From Saccopteryx bilineata (taxonomy: Eukaryota > Chordata > Mammalia > Chiroptera > Emballonuridae): a stretch of 64,000 nucleotides of DNA. Shown here piece by piece: positions 11,666-22,800 of the stretch. The stretch covers positions 92,164,740-92,228,739 of the forward strand of contig NC_089491.1 of the NCBI RefSeq assembly GCF_036850765.1, read 5' to 3'. Numbering within the stretch: the stretch's first letter is position 1; every line of letters starts with the position of its first letter. The translations under genes were made by a program, and so were the position numbers. Under the pieces are notes generated by a model that was not told where the DNA came from, did no database searches, and was given only the letters and a program-made list of their open reading frames with translations.

Positions 11666-12417
11666 GTTATAGAAAATAAACTGATTTCAGCTGAACCCAA
11701 CAACACCTAGATGGAGTGATAAAGACTAACAGAATAAAAAGTCCTTTGACTTGATTGCTAAAATACCTATGACTTTAGTGTGATGTAGTGAATACAGTTT
11801 TAAATGTATTTAGTTTGAGTACTATTGACATATCTATGTGGGAATGTTCGATAAATGAGTGGAAATATAATGTAAATCTCAAATGCTTGATGTCAAAAAT
11901 AGAAATCATATAGGATGGTTATTCACTTCTAGGTTTTAGTTGAAGTTGTAAAAAGGCTTTACTTAGAATACAAATAAACACTAAGGGACTCTGTGTCAGT
12001 CACTGATATTAGTTGTTAACAGTAGAAATTATTGTAGCTAGTTTAAACAGAAAAAAAATAATAAAAGAAATAAATAGCTTAAAGAATATTTGTAACTGCT
12101 AAGAGATTCAGGTTTGGAGACTATGTGGGCAAAGGCTCCTGACGCTCTCATATGAATGACCCAGACACTGCAACTTGTGTCACTAGCACTGGCCATGGAT
12201 CATGAGACCCTGAGGCTTGTGTATGTAGGCTCAATGCTGCCATCTCCATCTTCATTCTCACCCAGCCTTACTCTTCATTTCCCAGTTATAGTTTCATACA
12301 GGGGCATTGAATTGTCAGAGCCTAATTTCCTTAGCTTTAAGAAAAGTCAAGAATAAGTTTTTGACTTCTTGTTTATGGATGCACCTCATATTGTATGAAA
12401 TACCCCAAAACATGGGA
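11666..12417. other. Stretch without recognised features
   Basis: A 66-codon frame at 12156-12356 lacks any domain. No repeat recognised. Confidence 0.4.
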
Positions 12418-12427
12418 GGTGTTTTTT

Positions 12428-12844
12428 TTTTTTTTTTTGTTTTGTTTTTTGTTTTTTTTCTGACGCTGGAAACTGGGAGAGACCGTCAGACAGACTCCCG
12501 CATGCGCCCGACCGGGATCCGCCCGACTGAGATCCACCCGGCACGCCCACCAGGGGCAACGCTCTGCCCACCAGGGGACGATGCTCTGCCCCTCCGGGGC
12601 GTCGCTCTGCCGCAACCAGAGCCACTCTAGCGCCTGGGGCAGAGGCCAAGGAGCCATCCCCAGCGCCCGGGCCATCTTTGCTCCGATGGAGCCTCGGCTG
12701 CGGGAGGGGAAGAGAGAGACAGAGAGGAAGGGGGGGGGGTGGAGAAGCAAATGGGCGCTTCTCCTATGTGCCCTGGCCGGGAATCGAACCCGGGTCCCCC
12801 GCACACCAGGCGGACGCTCTACTGCTGAGCCAACCTGCCAGGGC
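12428..12844 (-). mobile_element. SINE family A, young, antisense
   Basis: Near-consensus family A copy. The tRNA-like head lies at about 12769-12844 on the minus strand, with matching acceptor-stem halves and the B box ggttcgattcc. A CpG-rich body follows, and the tail is the T-rich run at 12422-12461. The flanks share gtgtttttt, a weak duplication because of the poly-T. The frames of 87-143 codons here are translations of the SINE. Confidence 0.92.
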
Positions 12845-13135
12845 CGTGTTTTTTAAAATAATAGCCAGTAATCTTTACTAAAGTTCAATCTATAATATGG
12901 GTATCTTTATGTCTGTCCTTGGTAAAGGAAAAACAAATAGCAAGGATATAAAAAAATATATCCAAAATAAATGATGCTATGAGAGCCAGAGGACAATGGA
13001 TTTTTGGAAATGAATAGTGAATTGCAGGTCAAAAACAGTAAGATGATAAAGAAACAACAATTTTAAATTTAATTATGTAAAGGTTAATTATGCAAGGAAG
13101 AAAGTACAAATTTCATGTAAAAATTAACTCTGGCA

Positions 13136-13456
13136 GCCCTGGCCGGTTGGCTCAGTAGTAGAACGTTCACAAGAAAGTAGATGTCCTACTTTGATTCCCA
13201 GCCAGGACACACAAGAGAAGCAACCATCTGCTTCTCTACCCCTCTCCTTCCCCTCCCCTCTCTCTTTCTCTCTCTTTCCTTCTTTTTGAATGGCTTGATT
13301 GGCTCAAGCAATTTGGCCCCTGGCACTGAGGATGGCTCCATGGCCTCTCCTTAGGTGCTAAAAATAGCTCAGTTGCCAAGCAAATAGAGCAACACCCCAG
13401 ATGGACAGAACATCACCCCATAGGGGGTTTGCCCGGGGGATCTCCGTCCACGTGCA
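13136..13456 (+). mobile_element. SINE family A, older, 3' end degraded
   Basis: Starts gccctggccggttggctcag. It then carries mutated A and B boxes, a pyrimidine-rich block (13246-13290) and 'catggcctctcc'. The 3' end fades at about 13456 without an A tail. It faces the antisense copy at 12428-12844 across about 290 bp. Confidence 0.85.
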
Positions 13457-13564
13457 TTTCAGTTATTTGGTGGGTTACCAGATTCATGTACTTCATGGTT
13501 GTGGCATGTCACAGAAAATATTTATTGTATCTTCACTTCAAACCATAAGGAGTATCTTTGTATA

Positions 13565-13698
13565 AATAAAGCAAACTAAGTGCACAAACAAGAAGTCATT
13601 CGCCCAAGGTAACAAAGCTGGTAGGGCTTAGAGCTTGACATCCAAAGAGAATACACCAACTCCAACTTTCTTACAGTTGCATTTTATTATGCTGCCTA
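13565..13698 (-). repeat. MIR SINE fragment, antisense
   Basis: Contains 'cgcccaaggtaacaaagctggtagggctt' in the MIR order, with a degraded continuation toward the head ('ccaactccaactttctt'). Pattern recognition only. Confidence 0.6.
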
Positions 13699-14859
13699 AT
13701 ATTATTAGACTTTTAGCTCAGCAAGGTATAGCACAAGTATAACAATTTCTGTGAGACTCAAAAGAAAAAAAATATGGGCTGGATGTTAAAATTAATTGAT
13801 AGGTAGATGAACAACCAATTTTCAGAAAGGATTAATCAACTGATATGATTTAATAAGAGATGACTAACAATACACTACTTAGCCTTCTGCATTTATTGCT
13901 GTTTTTCAAATAACAAACTTGATAAATTGAGAGACAGCAATCTTAATCTTGTTGCTGTTGTTTTCATTTTTATTTCTCATACCCTTATAATTATTCTGTT
14001 TTATTTTGCTTTCTGTTTCTGGCATGTTGACTTAAATCATGGCTTTGGTTTAATTCTTACCTTTATCATTCATTTAAAAGTTAATTGACAGTCTTTTGAT
14101 TCAATCAATGATTAGTGCTGAGTCTTTTGCTGGGTGCTGGGAATATATAAATAATAAGCGGTCTGACCTCATGAAGCTTAAGTATATAAACTAATGTTTC
14201 CTTATCCATAGGTAGAAATTATGCTCCACACCTAAAACATACTGTATTTAATGAGCAGTTGCATGTAAAAAATTGCTTATTTATTTATTTACTTACTTAA
14301 TAATTTATTTACCTCATTACAACCATTATTTTCCTGTGTTTTTGTTTTATCTTGGTAATTTCTCCTGAACTACGGTGCTCCAAGTATTGGCATTCTGTTC
14401 ATAAATTCTAGATTGCCCTAACTCCTGTGACTATATATTTCTGACAGCCTACCTGCCTAGGACTCTGGTTGTTGTGTAGCTGGCCTGTCTGGACAACTAG
14501 ATATAACCACCTCTAGGGGATTTGCCTGTTCTCTCTTTATGAATTTCTATGAAGTATTACTGTATTCCACTTATCTAACAATAAACTTTTCTAATTTCTT
14601 TCATCCTCTGCCTCTCCAAATGCTCCTATGTTCATTCTACTAGGTCTACTCTAGAAGTCCATAAATTTGGGAGTATACAGGATTTATCCATGAAACTAGT
14701 TTAATTGTAGTTTTCACCTCCAATCGCTAGATTCTAAATTTTGGGCCATGCTCTTACTAAAAAACAAATCTCAACCTAAAAGATTTCAGAGTTAGATCTA
14801 CAACTTATGGAAGAATGGCAGAAAGTAGGTTCTGTTGACTGTCTGCCAGTATAAGAGAC
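13699..14859. other. Stretch without recognised features
   Basis: Contains 'gctgggtgctgggaatatataaataa' near 14130, which resembles part of an old interspersed repeat, but I could not assign it. No gene seen. Confidence 0.4.
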
Positions 14860-14944
14860 ATTTTAGTTTATACTTTATATGTTTTGGTCTATTTAATGCT
14901 CAGAAAAACCCTGAGAGCTTAAATATTATTGTTGGAATTATGTA
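14860..14944 (-). repeat. MIR fragment, left part
   Basis: 'tttatatg...ctatttaatgctcagaaaaaccctgagag' matches the antisense MIR core. The matching right part resumes at about 15310, beyond an MLT1 LTR. Confidence 0.6.
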
Positions 14945-15275
14945 GATATGGTATTATTGAATGAAATGTGCCCCTTAAAATTCCTATATTGAAGTCATAG
15001 CCCCAATACTTCAGAAGGTGACTATATTTAGAGATAGAGCCTTTTAAGAGGAGATTAACCTAAACTAAGGCCATTAAAAATGGTCTTTATGCAATCTGAC
15101 TTTTCTCCTTATAACAAATAAATTTGGACATCAGGATGCTTACACACAGAGGAAAGGGGACATAGTGAAAGATGGCCAAAAAAAGCTTCAGAAGAAACCA
15201 AATATAATCACATTTTCATCTTGGACATTTTGCTCTCAGACTAAAAAAAAGTATTTTTCTGCTCTTTCAGCCAGT
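14945..15275 (+). mobile_element. MLT1-type MaLR solo LTR
   Basis: The order 'ccccttaaaattcctatattgaag', 'agccccaatacttcagaaggtgac', 'gagatagagccttt', 'gaggacat-like' and 'atcttggacatttt' is that of mammalian MLT1 (ERVL-MaLR) LTRs. It lies within an antisense MIR. No internal retroviral region is present, so it is a solo LTR and carries no gene. Confidence 0.75.
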
Positions 15276-15309
15276 ATTTATGGCATTTACTACAAACTAA
15301 TATATACAT

Positions 15310-15440
15310 ACGGTAAATGAAGCTCAGAGTGTATGTACTTTGCCCAAGGTTCACCCATTTAGATAGATGTGGATAATATGATTCAAACATACATTTGTTC
15401 AGTCTTAGTAAATGATGTTTTGCATTACATTATGTTGACT
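15310..15440 (-). repeat. MIR fragment, right part
   Basis: 'ggtaaatgaagctcagagtg', 'actttgcccaaggttcac' and 'gatgtggataatatgattcaaac' continue the antisense MIR interrupted at 14945. Confidence 0.65.
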
Positions 15441-15893
15441 CACACAAACAGTAGCAGTAATATCCAGTTACTATAAGTTACATTTTGCTAACAGTGGAGA
15501 CTTTTTATATATTTTCAAGGGAGACCATGATATTTCCAATATAGACTTGTGTATATCCAGGTTGAGTAAGGGTGAAGAAATTGACAACATGGTGCATCTT
15601 TCAGAGTCTAGTATTACTAGACTATGGTTCAATGTTTCTCTCTAATGTCTGTCAGCCACACAGACTGATTTCTCTTCGATTTTTCAACTGATGGGGTTAC
15701 TTGTCAGTGATGCTGATTTTCAACTGTTATTATTTCTTGTCTTTATTTCATTAGAACACAGAGGGCAGAAACAATATCTTCTCTGATGTGTGATGTAACT
15801 TTTATCTGCCAGTTTTGAATCATGATGAGTAATCAGTTCCAGTCTAAGAGTCAATGTTAGGAACCGATTATAAAAAACTCAACTTTAATTTCA
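15441..15893. other. Stretch without recognised features
   Basis: No gene or assigned repeat. Confidence 0.4.
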
Positions 15894-15896
15894 CTT

Positions 15897-15957
<61 letters not shown>

Positions 15958-15970
15958 TTTTTTTTTAAGT
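15894..15970. repeat. Palindromic A-run / (TA)n / T-run
   Basis: cttaaaaaaa, then about 20 TA units, then tttttttaag. The whole block is a near-perfect inverted repeat able to form a cruciform or hairpin. Confidence 0.9.
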
Positions 15971-16132
15971 TTGTTGAAAAGTCCTTGAGTCTTGTCTGGT
16001 TTTGTGGATGTCAGCATTCTCAGATACGTGTTGCACAGAGAATAAAATCACTTTCAAAGAGTGTGAAATTCTGAGAACATAACCATATTATGCAAAGGTT
16101 AGGAAAAGAATAAGGGGAATATTTTTAATCTA

Positions 16133-16144
16133 AAATTAATTTCA
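16133..16144 (+). repeat. Target-site duplication, left copy (L1)
   Basis: aaattaatttca immediately precedes the L1 5' end. Identical bases follow the L1 tail at 23932-23943, and an 11-bp copy recurs at 24338-24348. Confidence 0.9.
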
Positions 16145-16155
16145 GGACGGCATGG

Positions 16156-16165
16156 AAATGGCGCC
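16156..16165 (+). promoter_or_regulatory. YY1-like site at L1 5' end
   Basis: aaatggcgcc lies 12 bases inside the element. Human L1 carries a YY1 site (core atggcg) at the same relative place, where it helps set the transcription start. The functional assignment is by analogy. Confidence 0.55.
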
Positions 16166-16369
16166 GTGAGCAGTGCGTCCGACAGCTCTCCCCTAAATCA
16201 CAACAAATTTATCAACTAGAAACAGAAAAATTTATCCTCGGAGCATTCCGGAGTTCCACACAAACTGATAGCGAAAGGACTGTTATCACTTGAATCTGAG
16301 AGACGAGGGTGTGGAGGAAGCTACCGCAGGGGCATTCATTCAAGCCGCGAGGTTGTGCGCCTGTGGTGA

Positions 16370-16790
16370 GTCAGCCCATACTCGGGAGCTGCGAGCGGCC
16401 GCGAGCGGCTGCGAGCCGCCGGGAGCCGCCGCCGGGAGCCGCCGTGAGCAGCCGCGGGCGCGCGCCCGGTCCGGTTGCAGAGCGAGCACTGCTAACGTTC
16501 CCAGCGGCCCGCGCACTGCGAGTGAGAGTCGCCAGCCACCGGTGCCCGGAGCACCCCATTCGCGCGCGTGCCCTGGGCATTCCACACACCCAGAGCGCCC
16601 TACTGGCCCGCACACCCACGGTGCCCCATTATCCTGCGCCTGGTGCGATCCAGCTGCCAGCGGCAGGGCGAGCGGGAGAGGCACAAGGGTGGTCTTCCCT
16701 ACTTGGGAGATTCTCTCCGTGGGCGGGGCACCTCACCCAGCCATTCAAGCTAACAATCAAGCGTTGGGGGAGGGGCGCGCGCAGGCAGCC
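16370..16790. promoter_or_regulatory. CpG-rich island in L1 5' UTR
   Basis: Dense CpG dinucleotides and GC-rich short repeats stand out from the AT-rich surroundings. Retained CpGs suggest a fairly recent insertion. Likely the promoter core and a methylation target. Confidence 0.75.
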
Positions 16791-18511
16791 TAAAATACCT
16801 TCGGGAGCACAGCTGCGACCCAATCACTGAAATTAGCTTAACCCATGAAATCTGCGCACCCTCGGTTCTAATAGATAAGATCTCTCTCAGTTCAGCGACC
16901 CAAGACAAGAGGCGTGATATTTTTTAGTGCCTCTCGCTAAAGGGGCGGGGGCAACTTCTGATTGATAGAGCCTCCATATTCAGGGATAAATGCTAACAAG
17001 AAGGACTTGGCAGATAATAAGATCTATACTACACTAGTCGCAAGCAGAGACTAGTGCCTCTTCTTCCCAGCAAAAACAGGCTATAAAGTGTGGAAAGCCT
17101 GGGTTGAGAGGTCCAACTAAATGCTAGGCGCTGAACAGTCACCTTGACAACAATTGACTCCCACCCCCGCCTGATTACACTGTAAGCCATGACTACCAGA
17201 GCCTTTCCCAAAGCCTTGCACTGAGTGGGGATAGAGTGGGGATTTCCCAGCTCTTTGAGCCTCTTACTCCCCAGGCAGAAGCAGTTGCAGCCTTATAGCT
17301 GGATCACCAGGCTGCTAATTCAGAAAGGGGGGACTAGGAGAGAGAATCCAGAAAAGCAAACTCTCTCATCGTTGGACCCTGCAAACGCCAACAAGCCTTG
17401 ACTACCAGCAAGACTAAAGCCAATTATAGGACATTGCCATAGAATCCCATCAACTGCAAATCCCTACCTAAGTGTGACACAGGGGCAGAGCCTGGGGTAC
17501 AGAGTCACCGACCAGGAAGAGGGAGAGAAAAGAAAAAGGAAGTTAACCTCTCAAAATCAAGAAAAATCCACAGACTTTACAACTTGTTCCACTAATTTTT
17601 TTTTTGTTGTTGTTGTTTGTTTCTTCTATCTTATTGCCTTTATTTCCTCCACCTCGGTCCTTCTATTCTCTGCCCATCTTATGCTTCCCTTTTCTTGAAC
17701 TACACTACCCATGAGTGTTACATTTTATTTATCTTCTTCATCCTCACCCTCCTTTAAGGTTATACTCCAAAACACTTAACTCTCACTCTCTCCTCTTTTG
17801 TTTTTTTGTTTGTTTGTTTGTTTTGCTTTATTTTGTTTTTTTTTCTTTTCCTTTTTATTTCTTCCTTCGTTTTTCTCTTTTTCTTATTTTTTCCTTTCTA
17901 TTCGTTTTTTTCTTCTCTTATTGTACTTTCCTCCCATTTAATCCTCAATCACGAACAAATTAGTTAATTTGGGACTCAAGGCTTTTTTTGGCTTTATTTT
18001 TCTTATTTGCTTTTGTTTTTATTTTTTTCTTGTTTGTTTATTTTTGTGGCATTTTGGGTCCTCCCAACCCAAGGTCTCCATTGTATTTAGTCTTCGCTCC
18101 ACTTAATACAACAGATTTTTACTTATTATTTTTATTTTTTTCTTCTTTATTATTCTTTTTTGGTCCTTTTTTCTGGTTCCCTCTTATCCCTCTCATTATA
18201 TCTCTTAGTTGACCATCACTTACAAGCAAATCATCTTATGCTTGTCTAAGATTTTCTTCCTTTTTTTTTTTTTTCATTTAATAGGTCCCTACTCCCTTTT
18301 TTTTTTGCCCCTTGAACTCCCCAAATCAGGCCCTCCATTATAGGCACGATATTTCCCTGAGGAGGGGAGAGGAGGGAAAGATAAAAAAGAAAAAATGGGG
18401 AAATAATAAATTATTACTGTTTTTTTTGTGGGGTGTTTTACCTTTTTTTTTTTTTTTTAATTTTTACTCTTTATTAATTCTAATTAGTGCTATCAACAAG
18501 ACCACCCTCAG

Positions 18512-19507
18512 ATGCCGATAAGAAAGAGGAAATCGAATATTATGGATACAAAGGAAAGAGAGGTAACACAAATAGATGTGGAAAAATCTATGGAGAAAAG
18601 ACTTAACATATTGGAAGCCTTGGAGCTAAATGACAGAGAATTTAAAATATAAATCTTAAAAATACTCAGAGAGATACAAGAAAACACAGAAAGGCAATAT
18701 AGGGAGATCAGAAAACAACTCAATGAACACAAAGAATATATTACCAAGGAAATTGAAACTATAAAAACAAATCAAACAGAAATGAAAAACTCAATTCACG
18801 AGCTGAAAAACGAGGTAACAAGCTTAACTAACAGAACAGCCCAGATTGAAGATAGGATTAGTGAAATAGAAGACAAACAACTTGAGGCACAACAGAGAGA
18901 AGAAGAAAGAGACTCAAAAATAATAAAAAATGAGAAAGCCCTACAGGAATTGTCTGACTCCATCAGAAAGAATAACATAAGAATAATAGGTATATCAGAG
19001 GGAGAAGAGAAAGAAAATGGAATGGAGAATATACTCAAACAAATAATAGACGAGAACTTCCCAAGCCTGTGGAAGGAACTAAAGCCTCAAATTCAAGAAG
19101 CAAACAGAACACAGAGTTTTCTTAACCCCAACAAACCCACTCCAAGGCACATCATAATAAAGATGACACAAACCAATGACAAAGAAAAAATTCTCAAGGC
19201 AGCCAGGGAAAAGAAGAGTACAACATATAAAGGAAGGCCTATTAGATTATCATCAGATTTCTCAGCAGGAACTCTACAAGCTAGAAGAGAGTGGACCCCA
19301 ATATTTAAAGCCCTGAAAGAGAGGAACTTTCAGCCAAGAATACTATACCCATCAAAGCTATCCTTCAAGTATGAAGGAGATATAAAAACAATCACAAATA
19401 CAGAAAAGATGAGAGAATTTATCAACAGAAAGCCCCCACTCCAGGAACTACTAAAGGGAGTTTTCCAACCAGATTCAAAGAACAAAAGAAAACAACACCA
19501 CAAGTAA
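18512..19507 (+). pseudogene. L1 ORF1: L1 ORF1 (RNA-binding chaperone), one nonsense codon
   Basis: ORF1p is the trimeric RNA-binding protein that coats L1 RNA in the cytoplasmic particle. Read from the ATG at 18512 the frame would be 331 codons, close to the usual mammalian length. An in-frame TAA at 18650-18652 (codon 47) breaks it, and the next internal Met is codon 91 (18782), from where 241 codons remain open. The N-terminal third is charged, with heptad-like Leu/Ile spacing (coiled coil, about residues 50-150). An RRM-like start RIIGI lies at residues 156-160, and the conserved C-terminal block DFSAGTLQARREW at 248-260. The frame ends at the TAA at 19505. The stop looks like a point or small mutation, because the downstream frame is unchanged. 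The family assignment is firm. Confidence 0.95.
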
Positions 19508-19832
19508 CAGCTCCACCAAGAACACAATAAAACCAAACTTAAACTGTGACAACAAAGGAAAAAAAGGGGGGAGAGGTTGGAGATTAACAGTAGCAAAGGA
19601 CGATGAAGTGCAGAAATACTTATAAGATAGGGTACTACAATGAATATTGTAGGTACCCTTTTCATTACTTAATGGTAACCACCCTTGAAAAAAACACCAC
19701 AAAAACACTTGACTTAAAAAAGGTAGCAACAGAGGAAAGAAGTATGGAACACAAACAAACAAAAACAAATGATAGAAAAACAAAAGAGAAGAATCAAACT
19801 AGATACAAAACTAACAGAAAGCAATTTATAAA
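19508..19832 (+). other. L1 inter-ORF spacer (325 bp)
   Basis: Separates the ORF1 stop from the ORF2 ATG and contains stops in all + frames. It is much longer than the 63-bp human L1 spacer. It is A-rich and includes a short open frame overlapping the ORF2 start (19603-19842) that I regard as chance. Confidence 0.8.
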
Positions 19833-22800
19833 ATGGCAGTAGGGAACCCACAAGTGTCAATAATTACACTAAATGTAAATGGATTAAACTTACCAATAAA
19901 AAGACACAGAGTAGCAGAATGGATTAAAAAAGAAAATCCAACTATATGCTGCCTACAAGAAACACATCTAAGCAACAAGGATAAAAACAAATTCAAAGTG
20001 AAAGGCTGGAAAACAATACTCCAAGCAAACAACACCCAAAAAAAAGCAGGTGTAGCAATACTCATATCTAATAATGCTGACTACAAGACAGAAAAAGTAC
20101 TCAGAGACAAAAATGGTCATTTCATAATGATTAAGGGGAAGTTGAATCAAGAAGACATAACAATCCTTAATATATATGCACCAAACCAAGGAGCACCAAA
20201 ATATATAAGACAGCTACTTATTGACCTTAAAACAAAAACTAACAAAAATACAATCATACTTGGTGACCTCAATACACCGCTGACGGCTCTAGATCGGTCA
20301 TCCAAACAGAGAATCAATAAAGATATAGTGGCCTTAAACGAAATACTAGAACACCTGGATATGATAGACATCTACAGGACACTTCATCCCAAAGCGACAG
20401 AGTATACATTTTTCTCTAGTGTACATGGAACATTCTCAAGAATTGACCATATGTTGGGCCACAAAGACAATATCAGCAAATTTAGAAAAATTGAAATTGT
20501 ACCAAGCATATTTTCTGATCATAAAGCCTTGAAACTAGAATTCAACTGCAAAAAAGAGGGGGAAAAACCCACAAAAATGTGGAAACTAAACAACATACTT
20601 CTAAAAAATGAATGGGTCAAAGAAGAAATAAGCACAGAGATCAAAAGATATATACAGACAAATGAAAATGAAAATACAACATATCAGAATCTCTGGGATG
20701 CAGCAAAAGCAGTAATAAGAGGAAAGTTCATATCACTTCAGGCCTATATGAACAAACAAGAGAGAGCCGAAGTAAACCACTTAACTTCACACCTTAAGAA
20801 ACTAGAAAAAGAAGAACAAAGACAACCCAAAACCAGCCGAAGAAAGGAGATAATAAAAATCAGAGCAGAAATAAATGAAATAGAGAACAGAAAAACTATA
20901 GAAAAAATCAAAAAAACAAGGAGCTGGTTCTTTGAAAAGATCAACAAAATTGACAAACCCTTAGCAAGACTCACCAAGGAAAAAAGACACAGGACTCAAA
21001 TAAATAAAATCCAAAATGAAATAGGAGAGATCACCACAGACATCATAGATATACAAAGAATTATTGTAGAATACTATAAAAAATTATATGCCACCAAATA
21101 CAACAATCTAGAAGAAATGGATAAATTCCTAGAACAATACAACCTTCCTAGACTGAGTCATGAAGAAGCAGAAAGCCTAAACAGACCAATCAGCAGGGAG
21201 GAAATAGAAAAAACTATTAAAAACCTCCCCAAAAATAAAAGTCCAGGCCCAGATGGTTATACTAGTAAATTCTATCAAACATTCAAAGAAGACTTGGTTC
21301 CTATTCTACTCAAAGTCTTCCAAAAAATTGAAGAAGAAGCAATACTTCCAAACACATTTTATGAGGCCAACATAACCCTCATACCAAAACCAGGCAAGGA
21401 TGGCACAAAGAAAGAAAACTACAGACCAATATCTCTAATGAATACAGATGCTAAAATACTAAACAAAATACTGGCAAACCGAATACAACAACATATTAAA
21501 AAAATAATACATCATGATCAAGTGGGATTCATCCCAGAATCTCAAGGATGGTTCAACATACGCAAAACGTTTAACGTAATACACCATATCAACAAAACAA
21601 AGAACAAAAACCACATGATCTTATCAATAGATGCAGAAAAGGCTTTTGATAAAATACAACACAATTTTATGTTTAAGACTCTCAACAAAATGGGTATAGA
21701 AGGAAAATATCTCAACATGATAAAGGCCATATATGATAAACCATCAGCCAACATCCTATTAAACGGCATAAAACTGAGAACTTTCTACCTTAAATCAGGA
21801 ACAAGACAGGGCTGTCCACTCTCTCCACTCTTATTTAACATGGTGCTAGAAGTTCTGGCCAGAGCAATCAGGCAAGACAAAGAAATAAAAGGCATCCATA
21901 TCGGAAAAGAAGAAGTAAAGCTATCACTTTTTGCTGATGATATGATCCTATACATCGAAAACCCGAAGGACTCCACAAAAAGATTATTAGAAACAATAAA
22001 CCAATACAGTAAGGTTGCAGGATACAAAATTAACATACAAAAGTCCATAGCCTTTCTATATGCCAACAATGAAATATTAGAAAACCAACTCAAAAAAATA
22101 ATCCCCTTCACGATTGCAACAAAAAAAATAAAATACCTAGGAATAAACATAACAAAGAATGTAAAGGACCTATATAATGAAAATTACAAAGCATTGTTAA
22201 GGGAAATCGAAAAAGATACAATGAGATGGAAAAATATTTCTTGTTCTTGGATAGGAAGAATAAATATAATCAAAATGGCCATATTACCCAAAGCAATATA
22301 CAAATTTAATGCAATTCCCATCAAAATCCCTATGAGATTTTTTAAAGAAATGGAACAAAAAATCATCAGATTTATATGGAACTATAAAAAACCCGAATAG
22401 CCAAAACAATCCTAAGGAAAAACAATGAAGCTGGGGGCATTACAATACCTGACTTTAAACTATATTATAGGGCCACGATAATCAAAACAGCATGGTATTG
22501 GCAGAAAAATAGACACTCAGACCAATGGAACAGAATAGAAAGCCCAGAAATAAAACCACATATATATGGTCAAATAATCTTTGATAAAGGGGCCAACAAC
22601 ACACAATGGAGAAAAGAAAGCCTCTTCAACAAATGGTGTTGGGAAAACTGGAAAGCCACATGCAAAAGAATGAAACTCGACTACAGCCTGTCCCCGTGTA
22701 CTAAAATTAATTCAAAATGGATCAAAGACCTAAATATAAGACCTGAAACAATAAAGTACATAGAAGAAGACATAGGTACTAAAATCATGGACCTGGGTTT

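Larger units (their letters stand above)
16145..18511 (+). promoter_or_regulatory. L1 5' UTR with internal promoter
   Basis: About 2.37 kb lies between the element's first base and the ORF1 ATG, well over twice the human L1 5' UTR. The first part (about 16145-16960) is CpG-rich with short GC repeats at 16387-16470. The middle (16960-17560) is mixed. The last part (about 17580-18480) is strongly T-rich on the + strand. The internal RNA polymerase II promoter is inferred from the family. The open frames on both strands here have biased composition and are not supported as genes. Confidence 0.85.

Noticed and set aside
12373..12881. Overlapping frames up to 143 codons
   Set aside because: They translate a young SINE A. 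The same peptides recur at the other SINE A copies (27602, 35416, 43311, 44914, 54117, 56335).
16290..16830. Long open frames (114-173 codons) on both strands in GC-rich DNA
   Set aside because: They lie in the CpG-rich L1 5' UTR. Several frames are open at once because stops are rare in GC-rich sequence, and no domain is visible. An ORF0-like role cannot be supported.
17474..18521. Series of Phe/Leu-rich + strand frames resembling membrane proteins
   Set aside because: They are translations of the T-rich part of the L1 5' UTR, low in complexity and without start context or domains.
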